The notes under the pieces were generated by a model. That model ran no database searches. It was not told the origin of the DNA and saw nothing but the letters and a program-made list of their open reading frames with translations. Positions 1-7,882 of a stretch of DNA of 37,792 nt are shown in pieces. The first letter of the stretch is position 1. Each line of letters starts with the position of its first letter. The stretch is from Nitrospirales bacterium. GTDB taxonomy: Bacteria; Nitrospirota; Nitrospiria; Nitrospirales; UBA8639. The position numbers were made by a program, and so were the translations under genes. The stretch lies in assembly GCA_022824735.1 (NCBI GenBank), contig JAJDZI010000008.1, forward strand, positions 1 to 37,792, in the 5' to 3' direction.

Positions 1-133
1 TCTTCACGTGACCCTTGCCGGTTCGTTCAATCACGGCCACGTTCAGACCGTGCTTTCTCGCGAATCGGGCGCAAGTAGACCCTGCGGGTCCACCACCGAT
101 AATCAACACGTCATGTTCGCGTCGTGAATCCAT
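1..133 (-). CDS. FAD-dependent oxidoreductase, geranylgeranyl-reductase/monooxygenase type (5' end only)
   Basis: Only the first 44 codons are in the window; the gene runs off the left edge. The start is an ATG at 131-133. Residues 8-19 read DVLIIGGGPAGS, a GxGxxG dinucleotide-binding fold, followed by a second strand ending in the acidic residue (VAVIER) that binds the FAD ribose. Class A flavin monooxygenases and geranylgeranyl reductases both begin this way. It is divergent from the GPP34-P450 gene and has a good sigma70-type promoter in the shared spacer. Because it sits beside a sterol locus it could be a side-chain reductase or an epoxidase, but the visible part cannot decide this. I am sure of the FAD fold and unsure of the substrate. 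Confidence 0.75.
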   Translation of the reverse strand, partial: MDSRREHDVLIIGGGPAGSTCARFARKHGLNVAVIERTGKGHVK

Positions 134-168
134 GAATGCCAAATTATTCCTTTCCGAAGACCTATAGT

Positions 169-196
169 ATTTTAGTGCAATCCATGATACAGTCAA
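169..196 (-). promoter_or_regulatory. Predicted sigma70 promoter of the leftward flavoprotein gene
   Basis: On the minus strand TTGACT (191-196) and TAAAAT (169-174) are separated by 16 bases; each hexamer matches the consensus at 5 of 6 positions. It lies about 36 bases upstream of the ATG at 133. The spacer contains the AGTGCAATCCAT motif described separately. Confidence 0.5.
174..185 (+). promoter_or_regulatory. Candidate operator, site 1 (AGTGCAATCCAT)
   Basis: This 12-mer lies within the leftward promoter. Near-identical 12-mers occur at 12866-12877 (plus strand) and 12736-12747 (minus strand), both in the other divergent promoter region of the sterol locus. That a regulator binds here is an inference from the recurrence and placement. 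Confidence 0.35.
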
Positions 197-205
197 GACT
201 TTAAA

Positions 206-234
206 TTGCCTCGTCCAAGCCAAAGGGATATACT
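206..234 (+). promoter_or_regulatory. Predicted sigma70 promoter of the GPP34-P450 operon
   Basis: TTGCCT (206-211) and TATACT (229-234) are separated by 17 bases. The -10 matches at 5 of 6 positions and the -35 at 4 of 6. Transcription would begin near 241, leaving a leader of about 60 bases before the ATG at 303. Confidence 0.45.
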
Positions 235-302
235 TAGTTTTTTGTCCTCAAGAAGGGGATATTTTCTTGTGATATCGAGAAAATGCAGCAAGGGCAAAGC
301 TG

Positions 303-2339
303 ATGACGCCTACTAAAAAAGCCGAAGAAAACCCGACGACGCAACCGCTCAGTTTGCCCGAAGAGTTCATCCTGATGCTTCTCAATGAGGAGACCGGGTA
401 TTTTCATCAAGTACCCGGATGGAACTTGGACTGTGCCGTCATCGGGGCAGTGCTGGCAGAACTCTCCCTCATGTTGCGCATCGACACGGACTTGGAATCC
501 CTGTACCTTGTAGACGAGACCGAAACGGGTGACCCCGCCCTGGACCCCATTCTGAAGGAGATTGCAAACGAACCAAGACAACGGAGCACTCGGTTCTGGA
601 TTGAACGGCTTGCCCCCCGGGCGGAGGCCGTCATTGATTTGACTCTGGATCGCTTGGTTAACCTGAAGATCCTGGAATACCACAACGGCGAATTTTGGAC
701 GCTGAATCAGATTGTCTGGCAGACGGACCTGTTCAGCAACTCCCGGGAAAGCTCTGCAGGTCAGTTCATCAAGACGCGGATCAGCAAGACTATCTTCATG
801 AACGAAATTCCCGATCCGAGAGACATCATCGTCATTTGCCTCGTCAATACGTGTGACGTCTTTCGTTTCATCTTCCAACTCGACGAGGAGTCGGAAGCGC
901 GCATCCAACTCATCTGCAAGATGGACGTGATCGGCCGTTCCATCGCCGATGCGGTCGTCTACAATCTCGCCGGTCCAATGCTTCGACATTCGGCCATGAC
1001 CAAGAAGATTCCGGCTGTCTCGGTGTTAAAAACACTGCTCAATCCGCATGTTCGCACGGGCAACATTCCCGCGCTCTTTGCCGACCTTGCGCAAGAATAC
1101 GGACCGGTATTTGAGATCCGCCTGCCGTTTGCCAAGCCCATGATTTTTCTGGCCGGCCCCCAGACCAATCGCTGGGCGCATAAGCGGGGGCGCATATACC
1201 TGAGAGCCAAGGACTATTTTGCCGACTTCGAGAAAGTCTACGGCGCGTCCGGAGTCATGCCTTCCTTGGATGGGGGCGATCATTTCCGGCTTCGCAGGGC
1301 CATGTCGCCGGCGTATTCCCGCCGAAGACTCGAAGGACAGTTGGACCAACTCTATCATTATGCCAGAAATCACATGACGCATTGGACGGTTGGAGACACC
1401 TATCCTGCGACGACCATGTGCCGATTTATGATCAACGCGCAACTCTCACCGCTCTTTATCAGCACTGATTCTCAGGACATCTTTGACGATCTGTCGAAGT
1501 ACAAGGAACAAGCGCTCAAAGTTCACATCTTGAAGATCCTCCCCAAATTCATGCTCAAAACCCCGGCAATGAAACGCCGTGCAAAAGCCATAGACACGTT
1601 GCTGGGACGGATCCAGAGTATCTATACGCCCGCACAGCGGGCTGGCTGCCCGCGGACCCTTGCGGATGACTGGTTGAACCTGCACGCAAGCGATCCGCAG
1701 TTCGTGCCGGAGACGACGCTACGCTTCCAGCTTACAGCAGCACTGATCGCCAGCGTGTACTTGGGCGACGCGTTCAGCTTCTCGTTGTACGCGATGGCGT
1801 CCCAGCCGGAGTTGTATGCGAAAATCCGGAGTGAAGCCGATGCCCTGTTCGACAGCGGCGACCCGAATAGCGAGGACTTCACCCCATCCGCACTTGACGT
1901 CACGCACCGCTTCCTCATGGAGTGTTTGCGGATGTACCCGATCGTCCCGATGTCTATTCGAACCATGATGAATGCGTGCATGGTCGAGGGCTACGAACTG
2001 CCGGTCGGAACAAACATCTACATTGCCCAAACTGCCGCGCATTACATGAAAGACGTCTTTCCTGATCCGTTCACGTTTGACATCGACCGGTATCTGCCTC
2101 CGCGCGACGCGCACCGCAGCCCCGGGTACGCCCCGTTCGGGCTGGGGCCCCACACGTGCCTCGGCTCTCGGTGGCTGGAACTGCAATTGGCCGTCAACGT
2201 GCTGATGGTCGCGCATTACTTCACGATCGAGGTATCCCCTGCGAACTACAAGCTCCGGTACGATCCCCTTCCGTCGCTGAAGCCCAACAAAAAACTGAAG
2301 TTCCACATCGCCGAGCAGAGACGCGAACTGCCCGTTTAA
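303..2339 (+). CDS. GPP34 domain-cytochrome P450 fusion protein
   Basis: This 678-residue protein has two parts. Residues about 15-130 resemble the GPP34/GOLPH3 family: LSLPEEFILMLLNEETG, an alternating hydrophobic helix, then TGDPALDPILKEI. Residues about 225-678 are a cytochrome P450, with ExxR at E540-R543, a PERF-like FDIDRY stretch, and the heme loop FGLGPHTCLG with ligand C619. The I-helix is odd: the usual acid-alcohol pair is not recognisable (ALIASVYLGDAFSFS). In eukaryotes GPP34 binds phosphatidylinositol-4-phosphate at the Golgi; here it may tether the P450 to membrane, which is an inference. The gene is first in a rightward set, 6 bases before the FAD protein gene. The substrate is unknown; a late sterol oxidation is plausible from context. 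Confidence 0.85.
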   Translation: MTPTKKAEENPTTQPLSLPEEFILMLLNEETGYFHQVPGWNLDCAVIGAVLAELSLMLRIDTDLESLYLVDETETGDPALDPILKEIANEPRQRSTRFWIERLAPRAEAVIDLTLDRLVNLKILEYHNGEFWTLNQIVWQTDLFSNSRESSAGQFIKTRISKTIFMNEIPDPRDIIVICLVNTCDVFRFIFQLDEESEARIQLICKMDVIGRSIADAVVYNLAGPMLRHSAMTKKIPAVSVLKTLLNPHVRTGNIPALFADLAQEYGPVFEIRLPFAKPMIFLAGPQTNRWAHKRGRIYLRAKDYFADFEKVYGASGVMPSLDGGDHFRLRRAMSPAYSRRRLEGQLDQLYHYARNHMTHWTVGDTYPATTMCRFMINAQLSPLFISTDSQDIFDDLSKYKEQALKVHILKILPKFMLKTPAMKRRAKAIDTLLGRIQSIYTPAQRAGCPRTLADDWLNLHASDPQFVPETTLRFQLTAALIASVYLGDAFSFSLYAMASQPELYAKIRSEADALFDSGDPNSEDFTPSALDVTHRFLMECLRMYPIVPMSIRTMMNACMVEGYELPVGTNIYIAQTAAHYMKDVFPDPFTFDIDRYLPPRDAHRSPGYAPFGLGPHTCLGSRWLELQLAVNVLMVAHYFTIEVSPANYKLRYDPLPSLKPNKKLKFHIAEQRRELPV

Positions 2340-2345
2340 CGCGCC

Positions 2346-3737
2346 ATGGCCGATAAAACCGAGACACGGACCATGCCGCGACGCATAGCCATCGTCGGCG
2401 GAGGCATATCCGGGCTGGGGGCTGCATGGGGACTGCATCACCACCCGGACCGATTCGACTTCCGACTGTTCGAAGCGCAGGACCGGATCGGTGGGAATGC
2501 CGTGACGGCCGATATGCCGCAGGATGACGGCAGCACCATTCCCTTCGACGTCTCCGTTACCGCTTGCATTCCATCGATCTACCACCACGTCCTGTTGCTG
2601 CTGAAGAAGTTCGGCATCGAGTTACTCGAAACCAGGTTCAGTTACAGCGTGAAGTACCGTGGCCAGGTCTATGCCCATGATTTCGACTCCGGCATCAGAG
2701 AGCAGCTTCAACCCGAAATTGCGAAGTTTCAACGACTCCTGAGACGACTGCATAGGTTCGGCTGGTTGAGCCGTTGCCAGTCGAAATTTCTGAACGCCCT
2801 CAATCCGTTCAATTACATCAGCATGCGGACGGTCCTGAACCTGGGCGGCTTTTCCGGCGACTTCAGATACAAGGTGCTGAAGCCCATGTTCGTCAACTTC
2901 CTGATGGCGACCAACGTGTTCGACATGCCGGCGGCGCTCTTTACGAGATACCTGGAATTCTTTGACATCGAAGCCGCCACGCCCATGCAGACGTGGGATC
3001 AGGGCACACGCCGCATCTATGAAAACCTCTCCGCCGATTTCCGGGACAAAATCTACCTCAACCGGCCCGTCAGGAAAGTACACCGCCAGTCGTCGGAAGT
3101 CGTGGTCGAGGACGAGGACGGCGTCAAGGAAACGTTCGATGAAGTGATCTTTGCATGCAATGCCAACCAGACAATGATGATGCTCGACAAACCCACGATG
3201 CTGGAGCGCTACATCCTCTCATCGATACGTTACGAGAGCGAACTCCACAACCATACGATCATCCACTCCGACTCCTCGGTTCTGCCGGATAACGACGTGA
3301 AGCCCCTGACCACGCGGAGCAACCACATCGAACAATACGGCGCCAGGCCGGACAATTATGAAATCACGTACATCATGCATAACCAGCAGCCGTGGGCCAA
3401 CCGGTCTGATAAGCCTTGCCTGGTGACCTACAACCCGATCAGCCGAATCGATGAAAAAAAGATTATCGGAAAGTGGTGGTTTCAGCACATCGTCCACGAC
3501 GTGCGCCACGTGGCCCTGCTCGTGCCTTTATTCCGCTTCATACAGGGCAAGAAACGGACGTGGCACTGCGGCGCCCACGTGCTGATCAACAGCCAGGAAA
3601 CCTGCTTTGTCAGCGGACTCGCCGCGGCAACGCAAATCGGTGCGGAGTATCCCTTCGACGACCCCGTGGCAAGGCGGTCCTTCAACTATTACGGGAGTAT
3701 CCTGTATGGTTGGGGATTCAAAAAAGCGAAGGGCTGA
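2346..3737 (+). CDS. COG2907-type FAD/NAD(P)-binding oxidoreductase (amine-oxidase fold)
   Basis: The 463-residue protein starts with a Rossmann FAD site (IAIVGGGISGLGAAWGL) near residue 14, followed by FEAQDRIGGNAVT, the GG doublet typical of amine oxidase/phytoene desaturase-like flavoproteins. The rest looks like the predicted NAD/FAD-binding protein family COG2907, whose members are often next to cyclopropane-fatty-acid or lipid genes. ATG 2346 was taken as the start; ATG 2373 (MPRRIAIVGGG) is an alternative, and neither has a strong Shine-Dalgarno. It sits between the GPP34-P450 and an unknown membrane protein and is probably cotranscribed. A desaturase, isomerase or saturase acting on a lipid or sterol is possible; no substrate can be read from sequence. 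Confidence 0.8.
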   Translation: MADKTETRTMPRRIAIVGGGISGLGAAWGLHHHPDRFDFRLFEAQDRIGGNAVTADMPQDDGSTIPFDVSVTACIPSIYHHVLLLLKKFGIELLETRFSYSVKYRGQVYAHDFDSGIREQLQPEIAKFQRLLRRLHRFGWLSRCQSKFLNALNPFNYISMRTVLNLGGFSGDFRYKVLKPMFVNFLMATNVFDMPAALFTRYLEFFDIEAATPMQTWDQGTRRIYENLSADFRDKIYLNRPVRKVHRQSSEVVVEDEDGVKETFDEVIFACNANQTMMMLDKPTMLERYILSSIRYESELHNHTIIHSDSSVLPDNDVKPLTTRSNHIEQYGARPDNYEITYIMHNQQPWANRSDKPCLVTYNPISRIDEKKIIGKWWFQHIVHDVRHVALLVPLFRFIQGKKRTWHCGAHVLINSQETCFVSGLAAATQIGAEYPFDDPVARRSFNYYGSILYGWGFKKAKG

Positions 3738-3760
3738 ACTGTCCGTCAGGATCAGAAGAT

Positions 3761-4495
3761 ATGCCTGAATCCGGTGCTGATCGAGCGCTTCGCGAACAGG
3801 ACGCAGACCAGGCCAGCCTGAGGGTGCCGGTGGGACTGTTCGTGGCACTGATCGTCTCGGCCCTTGCCATGCTCGGCATCGGCACACGCTACTGCGTCCA
3901 CGGGGACCTGAACGCCATCCATGCCGTTTTGAGCCTGTTTTTCTCGATCAACCTGCTGATCTGCTATTGGGAGATATGCCTGTTCCTTCGACCGGACTAT
4001 ATCAGGACGCGCACCGAATATTGGCATGCACGGTGCCGTGAAACCGGCCGGACTCCAGCCTTCGAGTTCTTTATCTCAAAGAAGGTCCCCTTGACACAGG
4101 CCTTGTCGCCGACGCTCTGGGCCGACGTCTGGGCGGCCTACTCCCAGTACGATGACTCCTACGCGGACCGCCTGACGTTCGGCTACAATGCGGATATTGC
4201 CAACGGCTTTGTAACCCCGGTTCCATCAATGGTCCTGTACGCGGCGTATACAGTCGATGTCCTGCCTGCTGTCTTTGCAGGCATTCTCGGAGTCATGGTG
4301 TTCTGGCAATGGACCTATGTGACGTCTGTTTACTGGGTCAGCTTCTTCGTCGCCAAACGGCAAACCCGCATCAGCCGGCGCGAGTTGTACACCTACATCC
4401 TTGCGATCAATGCTTTTTGGGTGCTATGCGCGCTGCTGGGCTTGTACGTCTCGATCCGCCTGATTATGGACGGCAATTACAGCATCCTCGGATAG
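3761..4495 (+). CDS. Polytopic membrane protein of unknown function
   Basis: I do not recognise this family. The 244-residue product starts at ATG 3761, 23 bases after the FAD gene; longer upstream starts would overlap that gene heavily. About five hydrophobic segments are visible, near residues 20-43, 48-72, 145-168, 170-195 and 210-232. A conserved-looking patch (NADIANGFVTPVPS) precedes the third, and the loop after the second helix carries charged and aromatic residues (YIRTRTEYWHARCRETGR). Position suggests a partner of the P450 and FAD protein, perhaps in sterol or lipid modification. A four-to-five-helix sterol isomerase such as EBP was considered, but I cannot place its catalytic residues. 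The stop codon lies inside a short tandem repeat. Confidence 0.75.
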   Translation: MPESGADRALREQDADQASLRVPVGLFVALIVSALAMLGIGTRYCVHGDLNAIHAVLSLFFSINLLICYWEICLFLRPDYIRTRTEYWHARCRETGRTPAFEFFISKKVPLTQALSPTLWADVWAAYSQYDDSYADRLTFGYNADIANGFVTPVPSMVLYAAYTVDVLPAVFAGILGVMVFWQWTYVTSVYWVSFFVAKRQTRISRRELYTYILAINAFWVLCALLGLYVSIRLIMDGNYSILG

Positions 4496-4516
4496 GAAAG
4501 GATAGGAACGGATAGG
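4490..4516. repeat. Decanucleotide tandem repeat at a convergent gene junction
   Basis: GGATAGGAAA and GGATAGGAAC are followed by a partial third copy, GGATAGG. The repeat spans the stop codon of the membrane protein gene and almost the whole 24-base gap to the stop of the epoxidase-cyclase gene. No hairpin terminator is visible in this gap. Confidence 0.7.
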
Positions 4517-4519
4517 CTT

Positions 4520-7500
4520 TCAGGAACCTGACAGATCCAGCCTGGCCCGGCGCCGCTGCTCGTAGAGACCGAGCGCGTGCAGGGGAAAATACTGCCGATA
4601 CAGGACGTAATCCAACAGCGCCGTACGGAAAAAGATCCCGGCCATATCCTGCCTCGGCCATGCCCCATCGGCATCCTGCATGTCGAGCAAAAACCTGGCA
4701 CCCTGCGAAATCGCCGCCCAGTTCGAATGACCCGCCTCAAGGAGCGCCATCAACGCCCATGCGGTTTGGATGACCTGGCTTTCGTCATGCGCAACGTACC
4801 GGCCGGTCAAACAACCGCTGTGGTGTTCACCCCATCCCCCGTCCACGTGCTGGCGGTCCAGCAGCCATTGGCAGGCCAACCGTAGCGCCGAATCACCCGG
4901 ACGGGCCCCGGCGGCAATCAGCCCCCTGATACCGAATAAGGTGCCGTAGATGAATTGAACGCCCCAGACGCCGCGCCATGACCCATCGCTTGCCTGAGTC
5001 CGGCGAAGCCAGACGTCAGCTCTCGACATAGCGTCCTGCACTCCCCGATTCGTGATATGCGGAAAGGACTCCTTGCAGGCGGCGAGCGCCGCGAGGCAAG
5101 ACGCGGTGCACTCGACATAGGAATGCTCAGTCATCGAGTCGCCAAACATTTCAGCCGGATTCAGCCACTCAAGACCAACCGCGGAGCGCCGCGCCTCATA
5201 GCTGCCAAAACCGCCATCGCGGTTCTGACTACGCAGCATGAATTGAACCGCATCGCTGAGCGCCGTCTCGCTGATGGCCTTGGGGTCGGCGGCAAGAATC
5301 CCCAGCACCGCTTCCGCAGTGCAGTCACTCACCGGCCAGCCGTGCCATCCCCCGGGAAAACACCAGCCGCCTTGAGGATCGGCCCGATATGCCTCGCGAA
5401 ACCCTTCGAAACTGGTGCCGATCTGTTCCCGGCACAGGAAGCCGGCTCCTTGCCGAAGAGCCTGTTGCACCCCGTCGAACTCGGGCACCGTGGCCAGGGC
5501 TTGCAGGGCGAAACCGGTGTCCCATGAACTGCTTCTCGCGCCGGTGACTCGCGCGCCCCGCTCTTCATCCTCCCAGATCCAGCCATCCAACTGCGCGAGC
5601 GCCTGACGACAGTCGGCGTCGTTCGGATCACGCAGCCATAAGGCCAGGATGTTGAGGAACCCGCTGACCGGAGAGATGCTCGTATGGTTGGTGGTTTGCA
5701 GTTCCCATTGTATCTGCCGGATGAGCGCGTCCACGCAGTGGGTGCGCAGACGTGTGTCGTGGAACCGTTCAAATACCCGCGCACACTCGTATCCGGTCCG
5801 GAGCCACGCGCTGGGGCGTGCGTAGAGGTCGGCGTCTCGCAAGCGATGACGGCCCGCGGAAAAATCGACGTTGGCAAACCCCTGGGGGAACAGTTCTTCT
5901 CGTAACGAGGCAATCGTGGACGTGACGGGCGTTTGAAACCGATGCGTGTAAATGACCGCCATCGCCATATAGATCAGCCGGGTATGGCAGTACCAATTTG
6001 AGGGATGTAACGGTATCCGGCGCGGCAAGCTCCACAACTCAGGCAAGACGGCGTTGACCCCGCGCCAGTCGTAGAGATTGAGGAGCGCCAGCCAGAATTT
6101 CCCCCAGCTCGGGATCCCGAGCACCCCTTCGGCTTGCAGGAACCGGCCGGCCGGCTCGATCAACGGATCATCCCGTTCAACACCGAGCAATCTCGCCGCG
6201 ACGTACACCAGGGTGGTGACAAACAGGTTGGGCGGCGGGTGCTCGTGCAGACTCCATAAGCCTCCTTCGAGACGGGTACATTCAAAGGAGCGCAACACAC
6301 GACGGCGCCGGCCGGGGTCGAGCGGCCGCCCCATCACGTGGTGCAGCAGCACGTATTGTGCGGTGAGCATGGGACACCAAACCATCTCGCCTTCCCAAGC
6401 GCCATCCTCACCCTGGAGCTTCAACAGCCCCGCACTTGCGCTCCTCAACGCCGGCCCCGCGTCGGGTGACGCACTCACCCTCGGGCGGATGGGCTGGGAG
6501 TTGTCCGCACTCGATGGCATGGAAACCAGAAGCGCACGGGACAAGGTATCTCGAATGTGTTCGTTTTTTTCTCCGCCCCCGCCTCTCGCCTTGCGCAATT
6601 GCATGACGCCACGCAGGAGCCACACGAGACGACCGAAGAGTGCATAAACCATCTCGAAGGCCCGACGCCAAGCAAACTGGTCGTAGGATCGCGGAATCGC
6701 CCCGGCAACCGTCCGGACCACCACCGCGCCGCCCGCGAAACTCATACGGACTATCGATATATCTTCACAAGCGAGTAACGACATGGTCCGGTTGCGGAAC
6801 GCGGAACTTGACCGCCAACGCCGGTAGATCTCGTGTCTGACCGCCACCGCCTCGGGCCGGTGGTCGGCGAAGACCTCGTAGAGCTCTATGGCGAGCAACT
6901 CGGGAGTGTGGGTCGCCTGGAAACGCTTCATGGTGAAGTCGTGGAAGTCCTTGCCCTCGGCCAGCGCCAGCGCATCGCCGAAACCGAGGGTCATTCCCAC
7001 CGCCGTCATGGGATGGTAGTGCCCGGCTGCATCACCAATCAGCACTCGATGTGGGCTTCCGTACGTGATGCGCGGGCTCAGTTCATTGGCCGCAGCCTGG
7101 TATTGCCCCGCTCGTAGCGTTTCGACAAATGCAGGCCTGAGTGTTTCCGGCAACGCATCGGCACAGGAGTCCGACAGGAAGCCAATCCAGTCCCCGTGTG
7201 CCCAATTGTCCGATGGAACATCGACGATGACCCGGACGCAATCTTCTCCCAGACGGAACATGAGCATTGGACCTGGTCCACCGCATAACACGTGCCCATA
7301 ACCCTCCAGCGGCAAACTCACCCCCCTTAACGTCACACCCACCATCCGCGAGCAGGTCTTCGGCTTTATCGATAAGCCCAACGATCGACGCACGATTGAG
7401 GCCCGGCCGTCGGCGCCGACAATTCGCGCGGCGGAGAGCGATTGCTCAGTGCCGTTACAGGAAAACGTGACCCGCGTGTTTTCCACCGAACGGACCCGCG

Positions 7501-7882
7501 CATGGGTTATGAAGTCGACACCCGGCTCATTCTTGATCGCCTCGCGCAGGTTCGAGACGATCTCCGCATGCTCGCACGCCACACCGTGAAGTCCTTCCGG
7601 ATAGGGAAGCGCGATCGGCTCCGATCCGTCTTCAGGGAACACGGCAAATCCTTTACCGATAGTGCTGCGAGGCTGCGTATCGAACCTGATGCCGACTTCG
7701 CGCAACATCCGCACGGCAGGCGGATGCAGCCATTCTCCCGCCATCCGTTTGGACACGTTGGGATTGGCTTCGAGCAGGGCGACCCGAGCGCCTTTCCTTG
7801 CGTGAGCAAGCGCGCAAAAGCTACCGACCGGGCCTGCGCCGACGATGACGACGTCGTAGCGCCCAACAGTGGCGTTGCTCAT
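4520..7882 (-). CDS. Squalene epoxidase-like flavoprotein fused to oxidosqualene cyclase
   Basis: One uninterrupted frame encodes two successive sterol enzymes. Residues 1 to about 440 are a class A flavin monooxygenase: FAD motif G15AGPVG20, a central DG motif (GADGRAS), and GD motif D284 within GDAAGHYHPMTAVGMT, which resembles the HPLTGGGMT of squalene monooxygenase. After a polar linker (about 450-490), residues about 500-1120 form a terpene cyclase. It has repeated QW motifs (DGAWEG, DGGFGS, DGSWRG, DGGWGE) and the oxidosqualene cyclase acid motif VSDCTAE with D853; squalene-hopene cyclase would show DxDD. The predicted steps are squalene to 2,3-oxidosqualene to a tetracyclic sterol. The start chosen is ATG 7882, which overlaps the CYP51 stop as ATGA; an ATG at 7927 would add 15 residues. 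H847 and V851 suggest a lanosterol/parkeol-type product, an inference. Confidence 0.92.
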   Translation of the reverse strand: MSNATVGRYDVVIVGAGPVGSFCALAHARKGARVALLEANPNVSKRMAGEWLHPPAVRMLREVGIRFDTQPRSTIGKGFAVFPEDGSEPIALPYPEGLHGVACEHAEIVSNLREAIKNEPGVDFITHARVRSVENTRVTFSCNGTEQSLSAARIVGADGRASIVRRSLGLSIKPKTCSRMVGVTLRGVSLPLEGYGHVLCGGPGPMLMFRLGEDCVRVIVDVPSDNWAHGDWIGFLSDSCADALPETLRPAFVETLRAGQYQAAANELSPRITYGSPHRVLIGDAAGHYHPMTAVGMTLGFGDALALAEGKDFHDFTMKRFQATHTPELLAIELYEVFADHRPEAVAVRHEIYRRWRSSSAFRNRTMSLLACEDISIVRMSFAGGAVVVRTVAGAIPRSYDQFAWRRAFEMVYALFGRLVWLLRGVMQLRKARGGGGEKNEHIRDTLSRALLVSMPSSADNSQPIRPRVSASPDAGPALRSASAGLLKLQGEDGAWEGEMVWCPMLTAQYVLLHHVMGRPLDPGRRRRVLRSFECTRLEGGLWSLHEHPPPNLFVTTLVYVAARLLGVERDDPLIEPAGRFLQAEGVLGIPSWGKFWLALLNLYDWRGVNAVLPELWSLPRRIPLHPSNWYCHTRLIYMAMAVIYTHRFQTPVTSTIASLREELFPQGFANVDFSAGRHRLRDADLYARPSAWLRTGYECARVFERFHDTRLRTHCVDALIRQIQWELQTTNHTSISPVSGFLNILALWLRDPNDADCRQALAQLDGWIWEDEERGARVTGARSSSWDTGFALQALATVPEFDGVQQALRQGAGFLCREQIGTSFEGFREAYRADPQGGWCFPGGWHGWPVSDCTAEAVLGILAADPKAISETALSDAVQFMLRSQNRDGGFGSYEARRSAVGLEWLNPAEMFGDSMTEHSYVECTASCLAALAACKESFPHITNRGVQDAMSRADVWLRRTQASDGSWRGVWGVQFIYGTLFGIRGLIAAGARPGDSALRLACQWLLDRQHVDGGWGEHHSGCLTGRYVAHDESQVIQTAWALMALLEAGHSNWAAISQGARFLLDMQDADGAWPRQDMAGIFFRTALLDYVLYRQYFPLHALGLYEQRRRARLDLSGS

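Noticed and set aside
234-989. 251-residue open frame on the minus strand
   Set aside because: It lies antisense to the GPP34-P450 gene, has no recognisable domain and covers the promoter of that gene; the plus-strand frame has clear family motifs.
1719-2588. 289-residue minus-strand frame
   Set aside because: It crosses the junction of two well-supported plus-strand genes and has no domain.
4520-7882. Squalene-hopene cyclase for the cyclase half
   Set aside because: The acid motif is VSDCTAE rather than DxDD, and the protein is joined to an epoxidase-like domain within a sterol operon.
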